From Streptomyces viridochromogenes (GTDB lineage Bacteria > Actinomycetota > Actinomycetes > Streptomycetales > Streptomycetaceae), in the NCBI RefSeq assembly GCF_001270495.1, contig NZ_LGUR01000241.1, positions 156,484 through 220,483 on the forward strand: DNA of 64,000 nucleotides, written 5' to 3'. The translations under genes and the position numbers were made by a program. Numbering within the stretch: the stretch's first letter is position 1; each line of letters opens with the position of its first letter. The notes under the pieces are model-generated. The model saw only the letters and a program-made list of their open reading frames with translations, was not told the DNA's origin and did not search any database. This document shows, in pieces, positions 18,201 to 26,728 of the stretch.

Positions 18201-18564
18201 ATGAGGGCTGTGCCCGCAGCCCCGCGTCGAGCGTGCTCGTGGAGGGCGGAGGCGAGCTCACCGAGGCCTCCCGGTCCGCGCCGCTCGCGGGTCCCGGTGC
18301 GCCGAGTGCGCATGCCGCCTGCGGCTGCTGTGCCTGCGATGGCTGTGAGTGTGCCGGCAACCGAGGGTGCCGGGCCGACCGCGTCTGCGCGCGGCCGTTC
18401 GCCAGGGTCGCCGCCGACGGCCCCGCCGCGTCGGATCGCTCGTCCATAGGCCGTGCATCGCCCGTCGCCCCCCTCACAAATCTGAAATATCCATCCCAGG
18501 CGCCGAACAGTGCGCGGCGCAGCCCCTGTCGGGACGATACACCAGTCTCGTCACTCAGGGACAT
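15232..18564 (-). CDS. cdgC: membrane PAS-GGDEF-EAL protein, probable diguanylate cyclase (CdgC-like)
   Basis: Protein of 1110 residues. A polar, low-complexity N-terminus (about 1-135) is followed by roughly ten hydrophobic segments (about 137-490), a PAS domain (about 500-610; RYVSPAAAGVYGRS), a GGDEF domain and an EAL domain. GGDEF is intact at residues 708-712, preceded by an RGGD inhibitory I-site five residues earlier. In the EAL domain the signature is replaced by ATQ at 841-843, and the later DDFG motif reads DGFG. The protein should therefore make c-di-GMP and not hydrolyse it. Position next to ilvB and the architecture match what I recall of Streptomyces CdgC, a developmental regulator; the symbol is given on that basis. 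Confidence 0.85.
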   Translation of the reverse strand: MSLSDETGVSSRQGLRRALFGAWDGYFRFVRGATGDARPMDERSDAAGPSAATLANGRAQTRSARHPRLPAHSQPSQAQQPQAACALGAPGPASGADREASVSSPPPSTSTLDAGLRAQPSSAATLPRPSSFGGGTGLVPQLVLALVCAGYAVGSALGWGSNQVALIMGDFGLAAAAGAAAVSCFRYARSRRIRFRPAWLLFALSSAMAALGNLVWGWYEVVLQRPVPSPSYADGFFLCFAPPAIVGLLVLAKRPVTKAGWVCLGLDAWLIGGSLLTLAWSLALAQAAKIDSGGGESVAHTALSLAYPLLDIALVSMVLALHFRRSSANRTAVNTAIGALALTVMCDALFTSPLLHNSYRSGQLLDAGWFAGSLLLAYAPWATPRNGDSERHDGAGHTRVVHEHVPGQRGGSHHHTASAQGSDHFRYPVTRPIAGSLAALTPYLAAAVCTLGILYNVLNGRSVDRVVLITGGTVVLALVMRQGIMLLDNITLTQELAQKENHFRSLVQGSSDVIMIAAPNGILRYVSPAAAGVYGRSAEELVGSELANLIHPEDLGCVVHEVRRFLAASPLEEPTTRIECRFRSGDDGWLNVESTVNRHHGGLIFNSRDVTERVRLQAQLQHNAEHDPLTDLPNRALFTQRVQQALSGRRASDRGPALRNTAVLFIDLDGFKGVNDTIGHQAGDELLVQAARRLQDAVRGGDTASRLGGDEFAALIAGDTTRDRTARERHILELADRLRMTLSQPYLIDGNDVRVNASIGVAFAEPGLGAGELLRNADLAMYRAKAGGKGRVELYKPQMQQDVVRKAELATRLRAALHDGEFALLHQPVVCLENGRIASVATQARWRSSQGVLFTPAEFLRVAEDSDKTAELSRWMLEEAVEQAAERTATGLAVPVAVRMGARRLLDRSMPLGSIEALLTRHGLPPGSLTIELSDLDPRVSLDELERRLSGLRRLGVRIALDGFGSGYAAITALRRLPVDVLRIDRGLVEGVVESARLHKITSGLLRIAGDLGLQSVADGVDLPEQVVALRAMGCTHGQGMAFSGPLDEYRLRRAIGAGRYPVPHGPVEPAFAGGAREPQGRVGVDGASARRPEGLSTVVASTPTVAPRR

Positions 18565-18704
18565 AGCACCTCTACGCTCCGTGACGACCAGCGCATATGC
18601 GAGTACAGACCGCTTCCGGAAGGTTGCGGACGGTACTCGAAGCGGATTTCGGGCCTGTTGCGCGCGGCGCGCGCGACACCCGCGCGCTGCTCACCTCATG
18701 AGCG

Positions 18705-19655
18705 TCACGCGTCTGTCGCGCCCGTCGTAAGGATCACGTTGCGCAGGGGCTCCCGGTTCACGAAACGAGTCAACTGGTCCACCAGGAGCCGTTTGGCGCG
18801 TGGCAGGAACGCGGAAGTCGGCCCACCCACGTGCGGGCTGATCAGCACGCCCGGCGCACGCCACAGGGGGTGTTCCCGGGGCAGTGGTTCGGGGTCGGTC
18901 ACGTCCAGGGCCGCGGTGATGCGCCCGGTCTCCAGCTCGGCCAGCAGCGCCTTGGTGTCCACCACGGGGCCGCGGGCGACGTTGACCAGCAGCGCGCCGT
19001 CCTTCATCCGGGCGAGGAAGTCGGCGTCGACCAGGTGCCGGGTGGCATCCGTCAGGGGCGTGGAGAGGATGACGACATCCGCTTCCGGGAGCAGGGCGGA
19101 CAGTTCGGTGAGCGGATGCACGGGTCCGCGCGCCGTGGTGCGCTCAGAGCGCGCGACGCGCGCCACCCGCGCGAGTTCAAAGGGTGCGAGCCGGTCCTCG
19201 ATGGCGGCGCCGATCGAGCCGTATCCCACGATGAGGACGTTCCTGTCGGCGAGCGCGGGCCGGAATCCGCCCAGCCACTCCCCCCTGTCCTGGGCGCGCA
19301 CGAAGTCGGGGATGCCTCGCAACGAGGCGAGGATCAGCGTGAGCGTGAGCTCACCGGTGCTCGCCTCGTGCACCCCGCGCGCGTTGCACAGCCGCACGCC
19401 CGGACGCAGGTGCTTGAGCCCCGGCTCCACGTGGTCGATGCCGGCGGAAAGCGTCTGCACGACCTGTACGGAACTCATCTCCGGCAACGGACGCTGCCCG
19501 AGCGCGGGCGCCTTCATGTACGGGACGACGTAGAAGGCGCACTCGGCCGGGTCGGCCGGAAACTCCTCGGCGCCGTTCCAGTAGCGGTAGTCGGGGCCCG
19601 CGGGAAGGCCCTCGATCTCGTCCGGCGGGATGGGGAGCCACACGTCAGCAGTCAT
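18705..19655 (-). CDS. D-isomer-specific 2-hydroxyacid dehydrogenase
   Basis: NAD(P)-dependent oxidoreductase of 316 residues. The Rossmann motif is NVLIVGYGSIGAAI, the catalytic Arg is in LLVNVARGPVVD, the Glu in DVTDPEPLPREHPLW, and the His in VLISPHVGG. It is shorter than SerA and lacks ASB and ACT domains, so it is closer to the glyoxylate/hydroxypyruvate or phosphonate dehydrogenase-like group. The substrate cannot be read from sequence. It lies downstream of nothing obvious and stands alone between cdgC and a divergent aldo/keto reductase. Confidence 0.9.
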   Translation of the reverse strand: MTADVWLPIPPDEIEGLPAGPDYRYWNGAEEFPADPAECAFYVVPYMKAPALGQRPLPEMSSVQVVQTLSAGIDHVEPGLKHLRPGVRLCNARGVHEASTGELTLTLILASLRGIPDFVRAQDRGEWLGGFRPALADRNVLIVGYGSIGAAIEDRLAPFELARVARVARSERTTARGPVHPLTELSALLPEADVVILSTPLTDATRHLVDADFLARMKDGALLVNVARGPVVDTKALLAELETGRITAALDVTDPEPLPREHPLWRAPGVLISPHVGGPTSAFLPRAKRLLVDQLTRFVNREPLRNVILTTGATDA

Positions 19656-19816
19656 GCACTGGAGGCTAGGGCCTTCCCGGCGGGTCAGGCCGGTCAGGGG
19701 CGCCCGGTCGCGCTGCCCGGCCGGAGAAGGACGTGATCCCCCGGAAACCCCTTGGTCGGGCGAACAGGTGTGCAGAGGTTAGGTTGGGGTGCCGGAAGAG
19801 GGAGGGTTACGGCCAG

Positions 19817-20815
19817 GTGGAGCGCAGGACGATCGGCGCGGCGGCACTCGCGGTGGGAGCCGTCGGGCTCGGGTGCATGCCGATGAGCTGGGCCTACAGC
19901 TCGTCGCGGCAGCGGGGCGAGGAGTCGGTCAGGGCGGTGCACCGGGCGCTCGATCTGGGCTCGACGCTGCTGGACACGGCCGACATGTACGGCCCGTTCA
20001 CCAACGAGCTGCTGGTGGGGCGGGTGTTGAAGGAGCGCCGCCAGGACGCGTTCGTGTCGACGAAGGTCGGCCTGCTGGTCGGCGAACAGCACATCGTGGC
20101 CAACGGCCGACCCGGCTACGTGAAGCGGGCCTGCGACGCCTCTCTGCGCCGGCTACAGACGGACGTGATCGACCTCTACCAACTGCACCGCGCGGACCCC
20201 GAAGTCCCCGTCGAGGAGACCTGGGGCGCGATGGCGGAGCTCGTCCAGGCGGGAAAGGTACGGGCGTTGGGGCTGTGCGCGGTGGGCGCGCGGGGTGGCC
20301 GCCGCTCGGGAACCCGGCTGCACGACTCGACGATCCGTCAGCTGCTGCGGGTGCAGCAGGTCTTCCCGGTGAGCGCCGTGCAGGCGGAGCTGTCGGTGTG
20401 GTCGCCGGAGGCGCTGGAGACGCTGCTGCCGTGGTGCGCGGCGCGCGGCGTCGCCTTCCTGGCGGCGATGCCCCTGGGCAACGGCTTCCTGACCGGCACC
20501 CTGACTCCCGGTCAGGGCTTCGAACCGGACGACGTCCGCGCCCGGCACCCGCGCTTCACCGCGGAGATGATGGCGGCCAACCAGCCGATAGTGGCCGGCC
20601 TGCGCCGCATCGCGACCCGCCACGGCGACGGGGTCACGCCCGCGCAGGTCGCGCTGGCGTGGGTACTGGCCCAGGGACGGCACGTGGTCCCGGTCCCCGG
20701 GACCAAGCAGGAGCGCTGGGTGACCGAGAACACCCGGGCCGGGGACCTGCGGCTGACGACGGAGGATCTGGCGGAGGTGGCGGAGCTGCCGAGGGCGTTG
20801 GGGTCCTGGGACTGA
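19817..20815 (+). CDS. aldo/keto reductase
   Basis: NADPH-dependent reductase of 332 residues, TIM-barrel family. The GTG at 19817 is chosen because GGAGGG lies 10 bases upstream; longer in-frame extensions look non-coding. The catalytic tetrad is visible as Asp and Tyr in LDTADMYG, Lys in FVSTKVGLL and His in LYQLHRAD. The coenzyme end has VVPVPGTKQERWVTEN. It resembles the YajO/IolS-like group of general aldehyde or ketone reductases. The physiological substrate is unknown, and its neighbours do not suggest one. Confidence 0.9.
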   Translation: MERRTIGAAALAVGAVGLGCMPMSWAYSSSRQRGEESVRAVHRALDLGSTLLDTADMYGPFTNELLVGRVLKERRQDAFVSTKVGLLVGEQHIVANGRPGYVKRACDASLRRLQTDVIDLYQLHRADPEVPVEETWGAMAELVQAGKVRALGLCAVGARGGRRSGTRLHDSTIRQLLRVQQVFPVSAVQAELSVWSPEALETLLPWCAARGVAFLAAMPLGNGFLTGTLTPGQGFEPDDVRARHPRFTAEMMAANQPIVAGLRRIATRHGDGVTPAQVALAWVLAQGRHVVPVPGTKQERWVTENTRAGDLRLTTEDLAEVAELPRALGSWD

Positions 20816-21019
20816 CATCGCGGGGACCCCTGACGACGGAGGACCCGGCACGGGGTGGCAACGTCCGTCCCGGGTGGCCGGATCCCGACCCGCCGCACCG
20901 CCCCCGGGATCAGTGACGCGCCACGGGACGATGGTGATTCAAGATTCATGGATCGGGAACCTGTGAGGCGCGAGCGGTGTAAGAAAAGTAGAACCCGCCG
21001 CGTCGAAGGGACCGTGATC

Positions 21020-22180
21020 GTGCAACGTCGAGTTGTGACGGCCGTAATGGCCGCGGCCGCACTTCTGCTGACGGCCGGATGTTCCTCCGACGACGGGGGA
21101 TCACCGGGCGACGGCGGAGCAGCGGCACCGAGCAGTACCACGGGGTCGTCGCCCACCGGGCGGGCTGTCGAGGAGACCCCGCCGGCGCAGGGCACCGTCA
21201 AGGTGGTGCGCACGGTCGCCGAGGGCCTGAACACCCCCTGGGGCCTGGCCCCGCTCCCCGACGGCGATCTGCTCGTCTCCTCCCGCGACGACGGCACGAT
21301 CACGCGGATCGACGGGGAGAGCGGCAAGAAGACCGAGGTGGGCGAGGTGCCCGGGGTGTCACCGGCGGGCGAGGGCGGCCTCATGGGCCTGGCACTGTCG
21401 CCGGACTACGCCTCGGACCACATGGTCTACGCATACTTCACCTCGGCCTCGGACAACCGCATCGTCCGCATGCTGTACGACGAGCAGCGGCCGTCCGGCG
21501 AGCAGTTGGGCGCGCCCGACACGATCTTCAAGGGCATCCCCAAGGGCTTCATCCACAACGGAGGCCGGATCGCCTTCGGCCCGGACAAGATGCTGTACGC
21601 GGGCACGGGCGAGAGCGGTGACACGGGCCTGTCCCAGGACAAGGAGTCCCTGGGCGGCAAGATCCTCCGCCTGACGCCGGAGGGTGAACCGGCTCCCGGC
21701 AACCCCTTCACCGACTCCCCGGTGTACACATACGGCCACCGCAACGTCCAGGGTCTGGCCTGGGACTCCAAACAGCGCCTGTTCGCGGCGGAGTTCGGCC
21801 AGGACACCTGGGACGAGCTGAACGCGATCAAGCCGGGCGACAACTACGGCTGGCCGGAGGCGGAGGGCAAGTCCGACGACGCCAAGTACCACAACCCGCT
21901 GGCGCAGTGGGGCACGGACGACGCCTCGCCCAGCGGCATCGCCTACGCCGAGGGCTCGGTCTGGATGGCGGGTCTGAAGGGCCAGCGTCTGTGGCGCGTC
22001 CCCCTCAACGGGACCGAGGCGTCGGCGGACCCTCAGGCCTTCCTGGAGGGCGAGTACGGCCGGTTGCGGACGGTCGTGCCGGCCGGCGGCGACAAGCTGT
22101 GGGTGACGACGAGCAACACCGACGGTCGGGGCAGCCCGAAGGACGGGGACGACCGGATTCTGGAGGTGCAGGTGAGCTGA
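21020..22180 (+). CDS. secreted glucose/sorbosone dehydrogenase-family lipoprotein (PQQ-GDH fold)
   Basis: Protein of 386 residues. The GTG at 21020 has AAGGGA 8 bases upstream, which favours it over the GTG at 21014. The signal peptide ends in lipobox LLTAGC, then a Ser/Gly/Asp-rich linker leads to a six-bladed propeller. Family motifs are GLNTPWGLAPLPDGDLLVSS, IHNGGRIAFGPDKMLYAGTGE, YGHRNVQGLAWD and FGQDTWDELNAIKPGDNYGWP. Relatives oxidise aldoses with PQQ, but many actinobacterial members have no demonstrated activity. It acts at the outer face of the membrane. The 20816-21019 gap upstream has no gene. Confidence 0.88.
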   Translation: MQRRVVTAVMAAAALLLTAGCSSDDGGSPGDGGAAAPSSTTGSSPTGRAVEETPPAQGTVKVVRTVAEGLNTPWGLAPLPDGDLLVSSRDDGTITRIDGESGKKTEVGEVPGVSPAGEGGLMGLALSPDYASDHMVYAYFTSASDNRIVRMLYDEQRPSGEQLGAPDTIFKGIPKGFIHNGGRIAFGPDKMLYAGTGESGDTGLSQDKESLGGKILRLTPEGEPAPGNPFTDSPVYTYGHRNVQGLAWDSKQRLFAAEFGQDTWDELNAIKPGDNYGWPEAEGKSDDAKYHNPLAQWGTDDASPSGIAYAEGSVWMAGLKGQRLWRVPLNGTEASADPQAFLEGEYGRLRTVVPAGGDKLWVTTSNTDGRGSPKDGDDRILEVQVS

Positions 22181-22226
22181 GCCGGGCGGGGTTCTCGGGC
22201 TCCCGGGTCATCGGGCTCCCGGGCCC

Positions 22227-22451
22227 TCACTCCTTCCCGTCGGCGTCCCCTTCACCCTCATCGTCCTCATCGTCTGCCTCCCTGACCGACGGATCAGGCA
22301 TCCGTACGACGACCTTCCCGGACGCGAGATCTATCGGCCCGCGTACGGGGTCGTTGTCCCCGACGTCCTCGCGGGTCAGTTCCAGACGGTTCTGTTCGTC
22401 GCGGGTGTGCTTACGGCCGGGCGCGAAGAGTTCCTCGAAAGCGTTGAACAC
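22227..22451 (-). CDS. small conserved actinobacterial protein (DUF6191-like)
   Basis: Polypeptide of 74 residues with GTG start and a strong GGAGGAGG ribosome-binding site. The N-terminal half has FEELFAPGRKHTRDEQNRLEL and DDNPV/GPIDLASGKV-like features, which I associate with the DUF6191 family. The C-terminal 20 residues are almost all Asp, Glu and Gly. There is no signal or membrane segment, so it is probably cytosolic. Function is unknown. It follows the sugar dehydrogenase gene tail to tail, with 46 bases between them. Confidence 0.75.
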   Translation of the reverse strand: MFNAFEELFAPGRKHTRDEQNRLELTREDVGDNDPVRGPIDLASGKVVVRMPDPSVREADDEDDEGEGDADGKE

Positions 22452-22496
22452 GCAACCTCCTCCGGACCGACGTCCCTTACAGCGTAAACCTCGGGC

Positions 22497-25400
22497 TCAC
22501 GCCCCCGACCTGAAAGTTTCGGCCGCGAACAACCTCATCCGATGCGCCACCGCCGCTGCCTCGCCCCGCCCTGAGACGCCGAGCTTCCCCAGGATGTTCG
22601 AGACATGGACGCTGGCCGTCTTCGGGGAGATGAAGAGCTCCTCGGCTATCTGGCGGTTGGTGCGGCCTGCCGAGACCAGGCGGAGGACGTCGCGCTCGCG
22701 GGTGGTGAGGCCGAGGGAGTCGGCCGGGTCGGTCGGAGGCAGGGGCGGGGCTGTCGTGAGGGTCAGACGGGCTCGCTGGGCCAGGCGGGTCGCGGCGTCG
22801 ACGAGCGGGCGGGCGCCCAGGTGGGTGGCGGCGGCCCGGGACAGGCGGAGCAGTTCCGTGGCGCGGGCGCGCTCGTCGTCGCCGCCGATCGCAAGCAGCG
22901 CCTCGGCCAGGCGGTGGCGGACCTGAGCGAGGTCGTAGGGCCGCTCCAGGGCTTCGAAGGCGGTAACCACGTCCGACCAGGTGTCGGGCTGCAGGGCACG
23001 GTTCTCGGCCCGGTCGATTTCGGCTCGGGTCCACTTCTCGTACGCCAGCCACAGCGGCGCGCCGGTGGTGAGCTTCCGAACGGCGTCGAAGAGCCGTTCC
23101 AGGAAGGCGGCACGACCCTGCTGCGCTGCGGGCAGTGCGTGGGCGCGGGCGTCGGACTCGGCGACGGCGGCGGCCAGCAGCAGCGGCCACGCGTAGCGCT
23201 GGGTGCCGGGCGGGAAACCGACGCTCATGGCCCGGTCGGCCTCCGCGCGGGCGTCGAGGATGCGGCCCTCGGCGGCGGCTATGCCCAGGGCGAGGCGGGT
23301 CATCGGCAGGTTGTTCTGCGGCATGGGGTCGTGGGTGCCGTAGGCGGCGCGGGCGGTGGCCAGGTGGCGGGCGGCTTCGGTGATCTCTCCGCGGGCGAGC
23401 GCGAGCTGGGCGAGCTTGTTGGAGCCGCCGCCGCGCGGTTTCGCCGACTGTCCCATCCGCTGGGCGTGTGCCGCGGCCTCGGCGGCCTCGTCCCATCGGC
23501 CCAGGGAGAGCAGTGACTGGGCGAGGTTCGTCCAGACCCAGGCTTCGGAGTCGCACAGGCCCCATTCCTGGGTGAGCCGCAGGCCCTCGCGCAGGATGCC
23601 GACGGCGTCCTCGGAGCGGCCGACGCCTTCGAGGGCGCACGGCAGGTTCACATGGCTGCGGCCCACGACCGAGGTCAGGCCGCGGGCCACTACCTCGCTC
23701 CTGACCTCGTACATCTGGGCCAGCCCGGCCTCCATGTGCCCGGCTTCGACCATGAGGCCGCCGAGCGTGAGGCGCGCGTTCAGTTCGATGTCCTCGGCGC
23801 CCACCATGCGCGCGTACTCGACGGCCCGCTCGGCGGCCGACATGGCGTCGGGGCCGGGGTCGCGGAGCATCGACCAGTTGGCCGCGGTGGCCAGCACCTC
23901 GGCGTGCACCTCGGACGGCGGCAGTCCGCGGACCAGTTCCTGCGCGGTCTCCAACTCCTTCCAGCCGTCGCCGCGGGCCTGCGCCTGGACCAGCCGGGAG
24001 CGCTGGACCCAGAACCAGGCGGCGCGCTGAGGGTCGCCGTCCTCCTCCAGCAGGTGCAGGGCCCGCTTGGTGATCTTCAGGGCGCGTTCGCGCTCCCCGC
24101 ACAGCCGTCCGGCGACGGCGGCCTCGGCCATCAGATCGAGGTAGCGCAGGGGTGTGGTGGCGGGGTCGCAGCCGCAGGGAGGATAGACCTCGGTGTAGTC
24201 GACGGGGCGCAGAGTGGCCCGTATGTCCTCGGGGGCGGCGTCCCACAACTCCATCGCGCGTTCCAGCAGCCGTAGTCGCTCCGTGTGGGCGTGCCGGCGG
24301 CGGGCGCTGACGGAGGCGTCCAGGACGGCGGGGAGGGCCTTGGCGGGGTCGTGGGCGTGGTACCAGTAGCTGGCCAGCCGCGTGACCCGTTCGCCGGCCG
24401 GGACGAGCGTCGGGTCGGCCTCCAGGGCTTCGGCGTAGCGGCGGTTGAGGCGGGAGCGCTCGCCGGGCAGCAGGTCGTCGCCGACGGCCTCGCGGACCAG
24501 GGAGTGGCGGAAACGGTAGCCGTCGCCGCCGGGCGCGGCGGTGAGGATGTTGGCGTTGACGGCGGCCCGCAGCGCCTCGATGAGGTCGTCCTCGGCGAGT
24601 TGGGCGACGGCCGCGAGCAGTCGGTACTCGACGGTGGAGCCGCCCTCGGCGACGATCCGGGCGACCCGCTGGGTGGCCTCGGGCAGCCCCTCCACCCGTA
24701 CGAGGAGCAGGTCGCGCAGGGTGTCGGTGAGACCGGTGCGGCAGCCCTCGTGGGCGGCGACGGCGAGTTCCTCGACGAAGAAGGCGTTGCCGTCGGAGCG
24801 TTCGAAGATCTCGTCGACCTGGTCCGGGTCGGGTTCGGTGGCGAGGATGCCGGCGATCTGACGGCCGACCTCGGCGCGGTTGAAGCGGCCGAGTTCGATC
24901 CGGCGGACCGTGCGCAGCCGGTCGAGTTCGGCGAGGAGGGGGCGCAGGGGGTGGCGGCGGTGGATGTCGTCGGAGCGGTAGGTGGCCAGGACGACGAGGC
25001 GGCCGGTGCGCAGGGTGCGGAAGAGGTAGGCAAGGAGGTGACGGGTGGAGGCGTCGGCCCAGTGCAGGTCCTCCAGGGCGACGACGACCGTGCGGCCGGC
25101 GGCGACGCGCTCCAGGAGGCGGGCGGTGAGTTCGAAGAGGCGGGCCATGCCCTCCTCGTCGGAACGGTCCGCCCCGCGGGCCGGCGTCGTCTCGCCCAAC
25201 TCGGGCAGCAGCCGGGCCAGTTCCTCCTCCTGGCCCGCTGCGGCGGCGGCCAGCTCTTCGGGCAGCTCGCGGCGCAGGGCGCGCAACGCGGTGGAGAACG
25301 GGGCGAACGGCAGCCCGTCGGCGCCGATCTCGACGCAGCCGCCGAGCACGACGACGGCGCCCTCACGGGCGGCGGCGGTGGCGAACTCCTCGACGAGGCG

Positions 25401-25550
25401 GGTCTTGCCGACGCCGGCCTCACCGCCGATCACCAACGCCTGCGGGTCGCCTGCGGCGGCTCGGGCGAAGGTGTCGTGCAGCGTCTCCAGCTCGGTTGCT
25501 CGACCGACGAACACGGGGCTTACGGACCTGCTCTCCACGGGGGCGAGCAT
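22497..25550 (-). CDS. LuxR-family LAL (MalT-like) ATPase transcriptional regulator
   Basis: Large regulator of 1017 residues from the ATG at 25550. The N-terminal AAA/STAND domain has FVGRATELETL, Walker A GGEAGVGKTRL (about residues 38-48) and Walker B VVVALEDLHWAD. A long TPR-like helical region follows (about 400-930). The C-terminal LuxR helix-turn-helix reads LTTRERDVLRLVSAGRTNRQ then IAEELFISPKTASVHVSNIL. Such proteins are ATP-dependent activators, often pathway-specific in Streptomyces, but nothing nearby looks like a dedicated target cluster. No good ribosome-binding site precedes the chosen start; an internal GTG near VSPVFVGR, with GGAGAG upstream, is an alternative. Confidence 0.9.
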   Translation of the reverse strand: MLAPVESRSVSPVFVGRATELETLHDTFARAAAGDPQALVIGGEAGVGKTRLVEEFATAAAREGAVVVLGGCVEIGADGLPFAPFSTALRALRRELPEELAAAAAGQEEELARLLPELGETTPARGADRSDEEGMARLFELTARLLERVAAGRTVVVALEDLHWADASTRHLLAYLFRTLRTGRLVVLATYRSDDIHRRHPLRPLLAELDRLRTVRRIELGRFNRAEVGRQIAGILATEPDPDQVDEIFERSDGNAFFVEELAVAAHEGCRTGLTDTLRDLLLVRVEGLPEATQRVARIVAEGGSTVEYRLLAAVAQLAEDDLIEALRAAVNANILTAAPGGDGYRFRHSLVREAVGDDLLPGERSRLNRRYAEALEADPTLVPAGERVTRLASYWYHAHDPAKALPAVLDASVSARRRHAHTERLRLLERAMELWDAAPEDIRATLRPVDYTEVYPPCGCDPATTPLRYLDLMAEAAVAGRLCGERERALKITKRALHLLEEDGDPQRAAWFWVQRSRLVQAQARGDGWKELETAQELVRGLPPSEVHAEVLATAANWSMLRDPGPDAMSAAERAVEYARMVGAEDIELNARLTLGGLMVEAGHMEAGLAQMYEVRSEVVARGLTSVVGRSHVNLPCALEGVGRSEDAVGILREGLRLTQEWGLCDSEAWVWTNLAQSLLSLGRWDEAAEAAAHAQRMGQSAKPRGGGSNKLAQLALARGEITEAARHLATARAAYGTHDPMPQNNLPMTRLALGIAAAEGRILDARAEADRAMSVGFPPGTQRYAWPLLLAAAVAESDARAHALPAAQQGRAAFLERLFDAVRKLTTGAPLWLAYEKWTRAEIDRAENRALQPDTWSDVVTAFEALERPYDLAQVRHRLAEALLAIGGDDERARATELLRLSRAAATHLGARPLVDAATRLAQRARLTLTTAPPLPPTDPADSLGLTTRERDVLRLVSAGRTNRQIAEELFISPKTASVHVSNILGKLGVSGRGEAAAVAHRMRLFAAETFRSGA

Positions 25551-25616
25551 CGCACGCGGCACCGACACTCCGGCACCGGTTTTCGCTGCCTGGCTCCGCT
25601 TCGGCGTTGCCGTCGG

Positions 25617-25687
25617 CCTGGGGCTGCCGCCCCCAGGCCCCCGCTTCGGCCCCGAAAGGGCCTCGTCCTCAAACGCCGGACGGGCTG
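25617..25687. repeat. dispersed intergenic repeat, copy B
   Basis: Holds CTGGGGCTGCCGCCCCCAG (a hairpin), then CCCCGAAAGGG and GGCCTCGTCCTCAAACGCCGGACGGGCTG. It is the reverse-oriented counterpart of copy A. It lies in the 182-base gap between the LAL gene start and the next small gene, directly within the LAL upstream region. Confidence 0.8.
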
Positions 25688-25732
25688 GTTGCTGCCGACC
25701 GGCCTCAACCAGCGCCGCCGTGCCCCCCGCTT

Positions 25733-25912
25733 TCACGCGGCACGCGGATGCCGATGCCGGCGCAGCCAGGACGTATGCACCTCCTTCTCCGCCGCCCCCG
25801 CGGCGGAGCGTGCCGCGCGGCGGCCGCGGAGCACCTCGCGGGCCAGGCGCTCGTGTTCGGCCTGGCGGATCAGTTCGGCGGAGCGGATGTCGTGGAGTTC
25901 GTAGCCGTGCAT
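25733..25912 (-). CDS. small conserved hypothetical protein
   Basis: Protein of 59 residues starting at the ATG at 25912, with GAGGG seven bases upstream. The sequence MHGYELHDIRSAELIRQAEH is followed by a very Arg/Ala-rich helix (RLAREVLRGRRAARSA) and a basic C-terminus. It has no signal peptide or membrane segment. I recognise similar short Arg-rich proteins in other streptomycetes but no function. GC-skewed third positions and a proper ribosome-binding site support it as a real gene. Confidence 0.65.
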   Translation of the reverse strand: MHGYELHDIRSAELIRQAEHERLAREVLRGRRAARSAAGAAEKEVHTSWLRRHRHPRAA

Positions 25913-26049
25913 GGCAGGACCCTCGTTTTCCCTGGTGAGAGGTTGGTTTCGGCGTCGTTCGACCGATGCCTCAAGCTTCGTCCGCCAGGGGGTCCGCCAC
26001 ATCGGGAGAGTTCCGCATCTTCGGCGGTGCGGGGGGCCTTAGACGCGCG

Positions 26050-26104
26050 TGAGGGGCCTCAGAGCGCCGTCCGGTGTTACTTACGGCGGCCCTGAGGCCC
26101 CTCA
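26050..26104 (-). terminator. long two-tier hairpin terminator
   Basis: Outer arms TGAGGGGCCTCAG and CTGAGGCCCCTCA (13 bp, perfect) enclose inner arms CGCCGT and ACGGCG with a 12-base loop. It starts 15 bases after the stop of the membrane protein gene at 26119 and would end its transcript. The rest of 25913-26049 has no gene. Confidence 0.8.
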
Positions 26105-26118
26105 GGTCCTGCGGTGAT

Positions 26119-26697
26119 TCAGCTCACTGACGGCAGGCCGACCAGTACGTCGGTGTACTTGAGAACGGCCAGGAGCAGGCCGATGACGCCCAGGGAGACG
26201 CCGCCCCAGGCGACCGACTTGATCCACGCGGCCTGCGGCCGGCCGGGCGCCCCGAAGGCGGGCCGGGCGAGCACGACGACGCCGACGATCAGCGCGGCGA
26301 GGGCGAAGGCGCCGGCCCACAGGGCGGTGGCGTTCCAGGCGTCCCCGTAGCCCTGCTCCAGCAGCTTGGAGACGTTCTGGGACGACGACGTCGAGGACTC
26401 CAGCTGGGCGACGAGGGACTGCCGCGCGGCGGCGACCGTACCGAGCCAGCCGCCGGACAGGGAGACGAGGCCGAGTGCCGCGGAGACGACCGCGCCCGCG
26501 CCCTGGCCGACGCCGGAGGGCGCCGCTTCCGTCGCCTCGGCGGCCACCTCCTCCTCGATCTCGTCGGTCTCCGTCGCCTCGTCGGCGTCGGTGGAGTCAA
26601 TGGTGTCGGTCGCCTTGACGACGTCCACCTTCTCCTCGTCGGTCTTCGTCTCGGTGCCGGATCCGGCGCCGGTCTCGTCCACTGTCTTCGTTCCCAT
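26119..26697 (-). CDS. membrane protein with acidic N-terminal domain
   Basis: Protein of 192 residues from the ATG at 26697; a GTG at 26706 is the alternative because the GAGG before the ATG is very close. Residues about 1-60 are Thr/Glu/Asp/Ala-rich and probably disordered. Three hydrophobic segments follow: GAVVSAALGLVSLSGGWLG, ATALWAGAFALAALIVGVVV and VAWGGVSLGVIGLLLAVL. Function is unknown. Two perfect 14-bp direct repeats lie 31-69 bases upstream, in what should be its promoter region, and suggest specific control. Confidence 0.75.
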   Translation of the reverse strand: MGTKTVDETGAGSGTETKTDEEKVDVVKATDTIDSTDADEATETDEIEEEVAAEATEAAPSGVGQGAGAVVSAALGLVSLSGGWLGTVAAARQSLVAQLESSTSSSQNVSKLLEQGYGDAWNATALWAGAFALAALIVGVVVLARPAFGAPGRPQAAWIKSVAWGGVSLGVIGLLLAVLKYTDVLVGLPSVS

Positions 26698-26728
26698 GCC
26701 TCGCACCGTACGGACGCTGTCTGAGAAG

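Noticed and set aside
19779..19797. TTAGGTT resembling half of a DtxR/DmdR iron box before the aldo/keto reductase
   Set aside because: Only about 13 of 19 positions match and the second half-site is missing.
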